Assembly: GCA_001599755.1 (NCBI GenBank)
Contig: BCHX01000004.1
Location: 1,736,001 to 1,800,000, forward strand
Origin: Gliomastix tumulicola
Taxonomy: Eukaryota > Ascomycota > Sordariomycetes > Hypocreales > Bionectriaceae
Reading direction: 5' to 3'
DNA length: 64,000 nt
In this document: positions 22,934 to 33,549 of the stretch, one piece after another
Layout of the letters: every line of letters starts with the position of its first letter
How positions within the stretch are numbered: position 1 is the stretch's first letter
Notes under the pieces: generated by a model
The model's input: only the letters and a program-made list of their open reading frames with translations
Database searches by the model: none
Told to the model about the DNA's origin: nothing
Position numbers and translations under genes: made by a program

Positions 22934-24675
22934 ATGGGTAGCAGCGTCGACAGCTCGGATGGCGAGAGCGACTGGCAGGACCTCGAGGCCGACGAGGAGC
23001 CCTCCATTTTCACATCCTTTTTCAGCGATGAAACCTTCAACACGGCCCAGGAGATGCTTGCCCAGACCAAGGCCAAGCACAATTTTGACTTCCTAGAGAC
23101 CGTCAGGCGACTCAAGTTGGACTTCTACGGCGCCATCAAGCTCGTCAACTTTGTGCGGGCCTGTCACAAGAAGGGCGAGCCCATCCCCGGCGACATCTCT
23201 GCGACCCAGCTCGACGATGACGTCTACCTCAAGCCCGTCTTGGACAACGACACGTTCCTGTACACTCTGGACGAGATCCTTCCCGAGGACGGGTCGGCGC
23301 AGACGGGCGGTGAGGCCGTGGGCGGATCTGATACCGCCGCCGCTGCTGCTGCTGCTGGCGTCCCGATCGATAACCTGCTGAGCCGGAACAAGGCTCTGGA
23401 AGAGGAGCTGGAGACGCTCCGCGACCAGTTTGCCAACTATCGTCTGGCGGTGGAGGAGACGCTCGACCGTCGATGGGGAGTCGAGAACGACGATGCGGCG
23501 GCGGCGTCGAGTGCTGATGCCGGCAAGGCGTCTTCGAAGCCGGCGGAGAAGAAGGCCGATTCTGACTACTATTTTGAATCGTACGCTGCGCATGGTGAGT
23601 CCCCCACGGGAACATCCAACACCGAGGACATCCTATACAATCGGGTAGGCTGTGAACTAATCTTGACTTCACTCTCGCAGAGATCCATGAGACCATGCTG
23701 AAGGATGCTGTCCGGACAGACGCCTACCGGGACTTCATCTACAACAACAAAAACCTGTTCAAGGACAAGGTCGTGCTGGACATTGGCTGCGGAACAGGCA
23801 TCCTGAGCATGTTCTGCGCCAAGGCCGGCGCCAAACAGGTCATTGCCGTCGACAAGTCCGACATCATGACCAAGGCCATGGAGAACATCTTCAACAACGG
23901 CCTCCAGGGCAAGATCACCTGCATCAAGGGCGCCATGGAGGAGGTCGTCCTCCCCGTCGACCAGGTAGACGTCATCGTCAGCGAGTGGATGGGCTACTTC
24001 CTCCTGTACGAGGCCATGCTGCCCAGCGTGCTGTACGCGCGGGACAAGTACCTGAAGCCCGGCGGTCTGATGGTGCCGAGCGCGATGACCATGTGGGTGG
24101 CGCCCGTGGCTGACGAGGAGTTTGTGGCCGACCACATCTCGTTCTGGCGGGACGTGTACGGCTTCGACATGAAGGCGATGCAGGAGGGCATCTACGACGA
24201 GGCCCGCGTCGAGGTCATGCCGGAGAAATCCATCTGCGGCAAGCCGTTCCCGTTCAAGGGGCTCGATCTGTACAAGGTGACCAAGGGGGACCTCTCATTC
24301 AGCATCAAGTGGAAGTCGGCTCTCGAGCGGGACGTTGACCAGCTCGATGGCCTCCTGATCTGGTTCGATAACTTCTTCGATGTCGACGCAGGTGCTTCAC
24401 TGCCCGCAATCGAGACTACGACGGACGCCTTCATCAAGCAGAAGAACGGCAACGTGGCCTTCTCTACAGGTCCATACAAGACACCGACTCACTGGAAACA
24501 GGGGTTCCTGCTTATCACCCCAGATGCAGCCCATCAGAACCTGCCGCAGTCTACTGTTCTTGAGGGTGACTTGACCTATTCTGTCCTCGCAGACAACGAC
24601 AGGGCACTCCTAATTGATGCTAGCTGGGGAAGGGATGGGGCTGAGCAGAAGAAACAGTCATGGAAGATGAAGTAA
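22934..24675 (+). CDS. rmt3: Protein arginine N-methyltransferase 3 (type I PRMT)
   Basis: Transfers methyl groups from S-adenosylmethionine to arginines, classically of ribosomal protein uS5 (Rps2), in the cytosol. Two exons, 22934-23594 and 23681-24675, give 551 residues. The splice joins SYAAH to EIHETMLKDAVRTDAY. The catalytic core (about residues 215-551) has motif I VLDIGCGTGILSMF, the double-E loop SEWMGYFLLYEAML, and the THW-type loop (PTHWKQ). The PRMT3 identity rests on the N-terminal extension: an acidic start, then a segment at residues 28-49 spaced exactly like the PRMT3 C2H2 finger, then KLDFYGAIKLVNFVR. In that finger three of the four ligands are changed (Ser28, Ser31, Gln44; only His49 remains), so it probably cannot bind zinc. 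A low-complexity alanine run occurs near residue 140. Confidence 0.95.
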
Positions 24676-24754
24676 TCTACAGACGTTTACAACGAAAAGG
24701 TTGGATGGACTGGTGAAAAGAACGTGGTGCAGGTAGAATTACTCTATGATATAT

Positions 24755-27296
24755 CTAGAAATGGGGCACCTGGAACCCCTGAAGGATAAGATTCACGATG
24801 CTCAAGAAGCCCTCGCCGAGAATGAAGCCCTGAATATCAGACGATTAGCGATTTACATCCATGCACAAGGTCGGTCGGGCAGAGAGACTTACGGATGCGA
24901 GAATGATAAGGGGCGTGTTGGAGCGTTTCATGACATGAACCCAGTACCAGGCAAACACACCACCAATGGCCCGAGCCAGGGTGAAAGACGGCACATTGTA
25001 CATCCCTGTCCAGTGTCAGCTGGAGCACGACGCACTCATCCGGTAGGAAAGGGGGACTGACCAACAGCGACGGCAATACCGCCTGGTATCCACGGCCGCC
25101 ATGACTTGCCTACAGTCACGGTCCTGACCAAGGTGGCAATCGCAAAGAGGACGCCGAAGCCAATCGCCCACTCTTTGGCCATGTACGGCAGACCCTGCCC
25201 TGTCACCAGCCTGGCAGTGAAAATCCAAACATAGGCGGTAGGGACCTGGAATAGTTCGCCAGGGATCTCGTAGACTCTGCAACATGGAAGAGAGAAAAGT
25301 CAGTAAAACGACTCCCACAATGAGTCAAATGGAGGGCGGAAAGTGTGAACCCACGATGTGTAGAGGCGGTAAATCAGGGAACTCAGGACAGCTCCAAATG
25401 TAGCGCCGATCAACTGGCCCCAGAATTGAGCTTTTGGAGCTGCCCCTAGAAGATGACCTGTTTTAAGATCCTGCATTAGATCTCCGGCTTGCAGGGCTCC
25501 CTAAAATGCAATGGTTAGTCAAGGTCAAGTTGCGGGGGCTTGGAGATACGAGGGGCGGTACTGACAGCTTCGGACTAGAATATGTCTCCCGTTAGTGACT
25601 CGATTGATACGAACAAGTTGTGGAGGGGAAGACATACAACGGCGCCAGCAACAAGGTTGATGAGAACGCTGGACTTGTGAGTCTGAGGAATGATGAGCGC
25701 GAAGAAGAGCTGCGCCAACTTGCTGATGCCAGACACCGGGTTAAGGTCCGTCTCACCCAGAGCCCGTACACCCATGATGCTCAACACCAGCGCCATCAGC
25801 ACGGCGATGATGGTTGCGTAGACTGGGACGAGCTCTCCAAAGACGATATATATCGTCACCACGCAAAGGACGATGGAGATGATGAGGCCGATCCAGACCG
25901 TCTTGGGCTGTATGCGTTGGTCTGGGGGAGCATCAGCTTCGTCGTCGTTGCCGTCCTTCAAACTCTCTATGCTGCCATTGTCGCCTGAATCACGGGAGGC
26001 CCTAGCATGACTCTGGTCCTCGTCCTGGTTGTCTTCATGCTCAAGGTCGTCATCGTCATCGTGGACGAGAGTATACTCATGGGGTTTGAGTCGCAGGTAA
26101 CCACCAACCCGACTGGACTGGAGTCTCGACCACGCCACACTCGCCAGCTCAGATGCTTTGTCTCCCACTAGCGGTTTCAAGGCGATGTACGAAAGGCTCA
26201 CCACAGCGTCCACGAGCATGATCGCCAGCGACACCCAGACGATCCAGCCTTTGCTGCCGTGCTCCCAATCGCTTACATCTCCAGGGGCCCATCCCTTCAG
26301 CTTCGCCAACGGGCTCAGCACCGCCCAGCCGATGATTGCGCCGACGGTCATATGAATTGTCGTCTCGGCACCCATAATGATGCCCTGCCCGACATACGCA
26401 AAGCTGGGGTTGAGCGTCCACAGCCAGGTCTGCGCAGCGACGGTCCCGAATATCGGGAGATTCCGCAGAATCGGGAAGAAGTAAGTGCTCACAGTGTAGA
26501 CCCCAGAAGCCAGGAAGCAAATGAGGAGGAGGCGCATGTTGGACGCCCAGTCCCGTTTATGATCCGAAGGTTGCTCGTCGGGATCATCGTCAGCTGGATC
26601 ATCCTGCCGCGCAAAGAGTGGCTCGTCCTTGGGCACGAGGCTCGCGAAGCTTCCCTCAGCAGCAGCATCGAGTTGCTGTTGTGACTGGCGCCCCTGACCA
26701 TGAAGAACAGAGATGAGAACTGCTGTGCTGAAACCGCTGGGAAACCTGAGACGCTCTTTGATGATGACTTGACGCCGCCTAGCACTGCTGTCAGAAAGAT
26801 AGTCGTCTTGAGGAGCTAACATTTTGACTGAATATGGCTCGTCTTACAAAGGAACAGCAAAGACGACTCCGAAATAGCACAGCCCCAGCGACCAGATGAT
26901 GAGCTGCCAGATAGACAGGTTGATGGGCCCTCGCTCATCCGGACTAAGGAGATACGTCATGGCTGGAATCTAGCAGGCTGTTAGACATGGGACAAAAATG
27001 ACTGGTAGAGCACCTACGACTCCGACCAGACCACAGCCGAGGGGCATGATGGCCATTCCGCACGCCACGCTCTGCACCAGCACGTTCTCGACGGGTGTGA
27101 AGGGAAAGCTGAGGTGGCGAGAGAGGAGCTTGAAGATGGCAAAGCCCATCAAACTAGCCGGCATGGACATGATAGACACCCATCCCGTCTGCAGGCCAAA
27201 GTAGACGTTCGCAGCGCAGATGACCGTGCCTACGGCCAGGCCGGCGACGACGCCCCGGACCGTGAAGCTACGACCGGGAGGCGTCGGCGGTGCCAT
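24755..27296 (-). CDS. OPT-family oligopeptide/metal-chelate transporter
   Basis: An integral membrane transporter of the OPT superfamily, in the group of fungal proteins related to yeast Opt2, moving peptides, glutathione or related substrates by proton coupling. Eight exons: 27296-27018, 26969-26848, 26778-25638, 25574-25566, 25500-25355, 25276-25062, 25005-24893, 24829-24755, giving 699 residues. Family motifs are NVYFGLQTGWVSIMSMP near the N-terminus, GPINLSIWQLI, RRQVIIKERLRFPSGFSTA, SEAGALQAGDLMQDLKTGH, VYEIPGELFQVPTAYVW and PGGIAVAVGMYNVPSF. Roughly 14-16 hydrophobic segments can be seen. A long acidic, Asp/Glu/His-rich cytoplasmic loop lies near residues 330-370. The stop lies only 79 bp from that of the convergent prmt3 gene. 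Substrate cannot be assigned from sequence alone. Confidence 0.92.
25566..25574 (-). other. 9-nt exon of the OPT gene (encodes Ser-Glu-Ala)
   Basis: TCCGAAGCT lies between two canonical introns of 63 nt (25575-25637, GTATGT...CTAG) and 65 nt (25501-25565, GTCAGT...TTAG). It supplies the SEA of the conserved family motif SEAGALQAGDLMQ. Skipping it would also keep the frame and delete three conserved residues. Confidence 0.8.
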
Positions 27297-27761
27297 GTTG
27301 ACGATGGAGCAGGAAGAAGTAAGACGCAGTTAGGAAGAGCAGCAATCTAGGTTGATTCTCGCCAGTCCCCGGCAACTACCTCTCCGCCCGGTCTTGTCTT
27401 GTATAGCCCGATGGAAGGCTTTTCGATGTAAGGGAGTCTATGTCTACCTTTGTCCCAGCGGTGACGATAATCCGCCGAATTAGTCAGCCCACGGAGCACC
27501 GATGTCCCGACGTCCAGTAGCGCCTTACCCTATACACAAACAGCTCTGTAGCGTCGGACACGTCCATCATGTCTCCTATCTTGGACACACCTAGTTACAT
27601 TGATTCATTGGAGACTTGAAGTTGGTAGAGGGCCCATGTGACGGTAAATCATATACGTGTACGTCTTTACAAGTACCAAGCTAGGTTAACCTATGTATAT
27701 ATGTATGTACCGGATGATACAACGGGCGCTATTCTTGCGCCCTCTATACAGACACCCTGCC
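27297..27761. promoter_or_regulatory. Spacer: OPT gene promoter and rav1 3' flank
   Basis: About 465 bp upstream of the OPT gene start and downstream of the rav1 stop. No gene or strong motif is seen. Confidence 0.5.
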
Positions 27762-30700
27762 TCAGAATCCAAAGCTATCAAGAAGCGAGCTAGCATCTGG
27801 CTCTTCAAACATAGTCGGCGCCGCCGCAGGCTTCTTCGGCCCGCCATCGAACGACATCTTGCGCTGGAGGCCGAGAGGACGGTCATCCACTACCAATGAG
27901 CTTCGACGCCGAAGGAGCTTCAGAGGGTTGACCTCCCCTCCAAGGCCGGTCGGTATCGGCTGCTGGAATTCCCAGTTTCGAACTGTGTTTCCCGTCAGTC
28001 ACTGGCTCACATTTATCCAGGAAGAGAGAGAAACACGACCTACCTAAGTCAAGGCCAAGAAGGTCACAGCCCATGCGGTCGTACAGTTTCGCGCTATGGA
28101 GCACAAACTCCCACTCCGTCTTGGGATTCACCTTGGATGCGCCCCTTAGGGTCGATACCGTCTGTCGACGGAGTTGTTCGTAAAGGACGACTAGCGAAGG
28201 ATCATCAGTGAGGAAGAGCCTCGACTTGATATCTGGTGATCTCGGCGTTTCAATCAGTGTGTATACCGGGGTCTGAGAGTAGCTGTTAGCAACCGGCCCA
28301 AGTCGTGCTCCTGCCGGTATTGTAGGGATTGGCCGGATCTTACTACTAGAGCTCGCACAGCCATGTCCTTCCGCCCAAGCATCCAAAACGCCCACGAAGC
28401 AAGCCAGCGGTCGCCTTTCTGGGCAGCCATCTGCAAGACTTCGTCGTGCAGCAGTTTTCGCAACACAGGGCCGTCGTCCCCTTCATACACCCTAGCAATA
28501 GCGATCGCAAGCTGCATGTCACCGATTTGGTTGAGACACACGTCGACAGCAGCCTCGAGATTGTCTGCTAGCAAAAAGAATGCCGCAGCGTATCCTGCAT
28601 CCAGTCAGCATCCGCCCCTGTATTGACACTAGACCACGGAGAGGTTCCCACTGAAACGACGCTTGCTCAAGAGGGCGTATGCGTTCTTTGAAGCAGCTGT
28701 TTTCCACTTTGCATCTGAGAAATTATTTGCCAGCAGTTTCTGTGTCGCAGCTTGTTCCTTGTTCCAGCTCGCCATCCTCCAGAGGCCTTGAAGGACAGCC
28801 TTCTTGCGAAGTGCTAGGTAAAGGAGACTGCAGTCAACTGGGTTCTTATCTTCACTCCTCGTGTACTCATTCCGAGCCACGACTTCAAATTGCGCCCTCT
28901 GTTTTCGGTCAGCCATCACTTCCAACATTGCAAAGGGATATATAGAGGCGCCCTTACCACTGCATTTATGTCCGACAGCCACATGAAAATCCCGCTCTCG
29001 CGGGCATGCTCCCATAGCATGCTGCCGTGGTTCTGGCGGGACACAAAGTCCACCAGAATATCCTGGCTGGTAGAGTGGTAGGCCCAGTTGAGCTCCCGCC
29101 AGGAGAGATGCATCTCACTAGCTCCCACTTTGCGAAGAGCATGCTGGCGAAAGAAGAGCATGAATCTGGCCCCATTCTCGTCCATGGACCGGCGATGTCG
29201 TTCGACTAGAGCAACGCATTCCGCAATATCTGCCAGCTGAATCTGTTCGTGGCCAGATAGCTGAGGAATGGTCACCTTTGTCAGCTTCTCATTGATCAAG
29301 ACAGCGGTCTGCTCCCCAAAGACGTATTCATCCTCATTGTCGTTTCCGTTAGAGGCTCCGTTAAGAAATGACCCTTTAGTCTTTCGAGTTGTGTCCTCTT
29401 GATGCTCCTATAGATATGTCAGGATCAAGCGCCAATCCATACTGGCCGAGTTCACGAATATGAGCACTCACGCTAGGATTGTAAAACTCCTCCAGATCCA
29501 GACCCAGGTAGTCATCGATATGCTCTCCAGCAATATGATACTTGAGAATTCTATGCAGGGAGACAAGGATCCGACGGACAAGAGCATTTTTCCCGACCAG
29601 TATGCACTGGCTAAGGAACTGAGGGTGGAAGATGGGCAAAGGACCGTTTAATCTTTGAACAGAGTCAAACATGTCCCATGTCTCATCTTTGCGATGGGTT
29701 AGCCGGAGGCCTGGAGTTAATCGCTCTGACCCCTTGACGACCCGGTCATAGACAACCATCTGGTTGCCAGCCCCAATCACCAAGTGTCCCCCACTGAGCC
29801 ATGTGGAATCGCCTATGGGATGAGGAGTAAGGTCGCGGATGCTAATCTCCCGGATGGGAGCCCAGGCGGGCCCTTTATTGAGATAGTCAAACCGCATCTG
29901 TGATAGCAGGACCACTCGGTACTGGAATCCTACGGCGAGGATTGACTGAAGATCGGGTGTTGAGGTCCAGTCTAGATCCTGTATCACATTGTGCGTTTCG
30001 TGGTCTTCGTCGAACTCCAGACGAGTGCCGCCTATATCCCAGATGGTGACTTGAGACCTAGTCGAGTTCACAAGCGCTGCCTTTTTCAGCATGCTCCCGC
30101 TGACAAGTGCTGGATGCGCCAGGCCTGTCTCCGTTGAGCAGGTCGAGAGCCACTCGACAGCACGCTTCTCCGTGGCAACCCGAGCGGTCCAAAAGTCGAC
30201 CTTCCCAGTATTTGTATATGAGATAGCAACATCCCTGGAGAAGACGTCCAGAAAACCATGGGCTACGGGCTGAGAGCCTGCCGGGTCGACTGGCAGAACA
30301 TAAGCCAGGTCCTTCACACCCTTGAGATCAAAGGAGCAGAATTCCTTGATCCCCGCCCCCTTGGTGGCGGTTGTATCGTGGTATCCCTCGGGCAACTTGA
30401 CTTCCCATACAATGCCAGCCCCAGTCGAAGTGACCGTCGCAATGTGCGCTGTGGCATGGTCCTTCACATCGGGCCGAGGAAGGATGATCAGGCAAAGCGG
30501 CTTACCAGTAACTGAATAGGCGCATTTGCCAAGGCAGGCAGCTGTTGCTGGGCGACAGTCCCACAACGCAATGGACTTTTCGTGCAAGAGCACAACAAAC
30601 CGTCCCTTACGAAGCACAGAGATGCGATGGATGTGACCTTGGTCAGGCATCGTGCATTTTGGTGTAAGACTCGGGCCTGAAGGGGAGGCTGCTGATGAAG

Positions 30701-32150
30701 CATGCTTCCAGACGATCGTTTCGCCCTGTCCTGTCCTCGAGACTACAGCTGCACCGCTGAAGTTACGGACCATTTTCCTGATCGAGGCTGAGTGTCCTGA
30801 CCACATGGCTTCTAGTGGAAAGCGCCGCTCGTTTGTTGTAGGATCAAAGAGATCGGCAACATTCGCAGCAAAGATGCCAATTCGCCCATCGAAAGAGTGC
30901 AGGAGGACATGAAGCCTTCCTGTCGACCGGTCACAGTAAGTGTGGACTTCCACATGCGGCAGTTGCTTGAGAGACAAGAATCCACTGAGTTCCTCGAACT
31001 GCCGAGACCGCACCTGGGCGATGCTGAATATTCCTGGGGAGTCGCTTGTCGCGCTGCTGACGTTCTCAAATGCCCATGCAGACAGGAGCCCGGAGCTGTC
31101 CAGAGCAATACAGATCTCGGGACTCTTTCGCGCAACTGCCACAAGATGATCAAGAGCTACATCATCGGTGCTTGAGTCATCCGCCATCCGATCCTGAATA
31201 GCCCTTTCAACAGATGGTGTGAAGTCGCGCGAATCAACCGTGAACGTCAACTGCACATCTTGCGGCGTGAGCGGTCCGTCTTGTACCGAAGCCCCGACGT
31301 CCACCTTGCCCCAAAGCTGCCAATGTTTCCCATCATGTGTGTCCGTGGGCACCCATACCCTGACGGCAGCGTCCATGCATGTTGTGTAGAGGACGTTCTC
31401 GGCGGCTTGTTCGAGATGGAATGGCTGCCGCCACCTAGCCGATGTCACAATATCGGGATGGGGTAGGTAGGTCATGTCGAAGCCGACCTGGTCAGCCCCG
31501 TAGGCAAGGCGACGCCATACCTTGGGCAGTCGATCGTACAGCCCAAAGGAAACAATATAGGCAGAGTCATACGATAGACTCGCCGACCTGACGGGATTCG
31601 GGAGCTTTTTGTCCCACAGACATTTTGGATCGTCGACCGTCGAGTACAAGGAAAGTGATGTGGTAGCTACTAGCAGTTCTTCGGATCTACCCCATGATAG
31701 GGCGTAGGGCGTGTCGGGGCTTGGGTGTGGGAGGTCGAAGGTCGATTGCAGCGCCCACTGATGTCCCGCATGTTAGCTTCCCCTCGTTGCTTGGATATGA
31801 TGAGATCGAGGAGGCGGCAACCTTTGGGCTGTGGTCATGAAAGCCGAGTGGCTTGTAAATTCGAACTTGCGAGGAAGTACAGTTGGCTATCTTGCCAGTG
31901 TAGTCATCGAATGCGATAGCTTCCAACGGTGCATCGTTGTCGTCGTAGATGGTCTGGATGATGGTATCGGGGCCACTGAGGACGGTGAAGGCACTGCCAG
32001 TGATGTAGGCCTAGAAAAAGCATGATCGAGTTAGACGGGTGCGTCCCTGGCCGAGAAGAACGGACTCACGTTGAAATGCGACTTGTCCCAGTAGCCAGTG
32101 GTTAGACCCTGGAGCCGAGAGGGTGGCTTGCCAGGCAGGACGGCACTCAT
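27762..32150 (-). CDS. rav1: Rav1, RAVE complex subunit for V-ATPase assembly
   Basis: Rav1 (DmX/rabconnectin-like) is the scaffold of the RAVE complex, which with Skp1 and Rav2 reassembles the V1 and Vo sectors of the vacuolar ATPase. Eight exons: 32150-32070, 32010-31822, 31757-29472, 29407-28958, 28898-28652, 28594-28344, 28272-28044, 27982-27762, giving 1,317 residues. The N-terminal half is WD40-like, with KPPSRLQGLTTGYWD at the start. The C-terminal half carries the Rav1 domain: LSWRELNWAYHS, DCSLLYLALRKKAVLQGLWR, KNAYALLSKRRF, YAAAFFLLADNLEAAVDV and LQLAIAIARVYEGD. The last exon ends in PDASSLLDSFGF, a typical Rav1 tail. One donor (exon 2, GTTGCC) is unusual but is followed in frame by good sequence. 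Confidence 0.94.
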
Positions 32151-33549
32151 ACTACCGGTGTCTGGGGGTTCGGAGCATGTCTGGGAACTGGCGATCCAAT
32201 CGCTGTTGGTATGGCAGTGGTCGATACAGTAGAAGCGCGAACATCAACCCAACAGCGAAGTGGTTTGTGGTCTTTGCGACAGATCATGGGAATCACTCCA
32301 CGGACAGCTGTTCTAAAAGGGTTTAGTACGTGACGCGCCGTGACGCAGGTGCACCCTGGAGAATGGATGCCTCCCCTGCAGCCTTAGTCAGCTGGGTACA
32401 AGGGCCGGCCATTTGCAGTGGGTCGGAGGTGATATCGAAGCAGTAGTACCGTGCGAACAGCCAATCTTCGCGGGGATACTTGGTGGAAGATATAATTCAT
32501 ACTGTACCTGAAGTTTTAAGCCGCCTAGAAGCTAGTAGAGAATTCAGAAAATTACAGTATATATAATGTAAAATATATCCATATAAAATATATCTAGAAC
32601 CCTGCTTTTAAAGGGATCAAAAATTATTTAATTTTATTATACTCGTATATAAAGTGCCAATTTTGCCGTGCACTGTGGGGATGACTCGGAATTACTTGCG
32701 ACCTACTGGACTCCCTAACCTGATGGAGTCTTGATGCTCAAGTCAATACTGACGCTCCGCCGCCTCTGGAGCCACTGCCCGATGACCTACAAGACACCGT
32801 CATTGATGGCGGGCTTGGGGATATCGTCGACTATATTGAAGTGCTTGTTGAGGGTGAGGATGAAGAAGCTGAATTAGCCGAGGAGGCTCATAATTTCATA
32901 GATATCCCAGCTAACTAACTAGTACGCAAGTGATGAAGACGCTGAGGTACTCAGTGCGACCTTGATCTTATTTGATATTGAGCCCTTAGATTAAGAAATT
33001 TAGGGGATCTAGAGCACGGAGCTTCGTCTAAACGATATAGTTGAGCTAATATTAACCGCACCGCCGACTTTGTACCTCTCTACGAAACTAACGCGGTTGC
33101 CTTCATGCCTGGCAGTGAGGATACTAAGCGATTCAGCTTTGCGTCTTCTACTTGTGCCCTTTACGTGAACGAGTACATATGGATGTGGATGGGACATAAT
33201 CACACTCGTCAGGCACCTCAATGTGCATACAAACTTGCATTGGCTGGGTATTTCAACTCGATATCTTAATCAAAGCAGGCGCCGAGCGGGATGTGTCCCT
33301 GATAAAAAAAAACATTTGCTGACCCTCCAGTTTCCGTAACTCCGCGACGCCACCTTGGCTTGATGTCGAAAGAGATAAGTGTAGCGGGTAAGCCGCCGTT
33401 ACCTTCATCGCTTTCGTAGTCACCTAGGCCTTAGATAAACTCGTTTCGTCTTTCCCTTTCCCTTGCCCTGAATCCTGGACACATTAGACACGTTCATATG
33501 TATTTAATATTGCCGTATATAGTCGTCTTGCTCAGCACGGTTCGGTCTC
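32151..33549. other. Spacer upstream of rav1 with eroded repeat sequence
   Basis: About 1.4 kb between the rav1 start and the sfi1 stop. The first 330 bp is likely the rav1 promoter. An AT-rich stretch lies at about 32,510-32,660, followed by a stop-bounded open segment at 32,724-32,918 (separate entry) and more low-complexity sequence. No intact gene is seen. Confidence 0.5.
32724..32918 (+). pseudogene. Short acidic reading-frame relic, possibly of a transposon
   Basis: A 64-codon open frame without a start codon reads a coherent acidic, proline-containing peptide (PPPLEPLPDDLQDTVIDGG, then VEGEDEEAELAEEAH). Past the stop a second acidic segment (YASDEDAEV) follows in a shifted frame at about 32,921-32,993. 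Codon-like composition between AT-rich flanks suggests the decayed tail of a gene or transposase. I do not recognise the family, and it may be chance. Confidence 0.3.

Noticed and set aside
26779..26847. In-frame upstream Met (MLAPQDDY) of the third OPT exon as a gene start
   Set aside because: It lies in an intron. Splicing 26848 to 26778 joins FAVPL to RRQVIIKE, the conserved family sequence, and the N-terminal transmembrane exons would otherwise be lost.
24755..32150. Secondary-metabolite or transport cluster around the OPT gene
   Set aside because: Neighbours are housekeeping genes (prmt3, rav1); no synthase, oxidase or pathway regulator is present.
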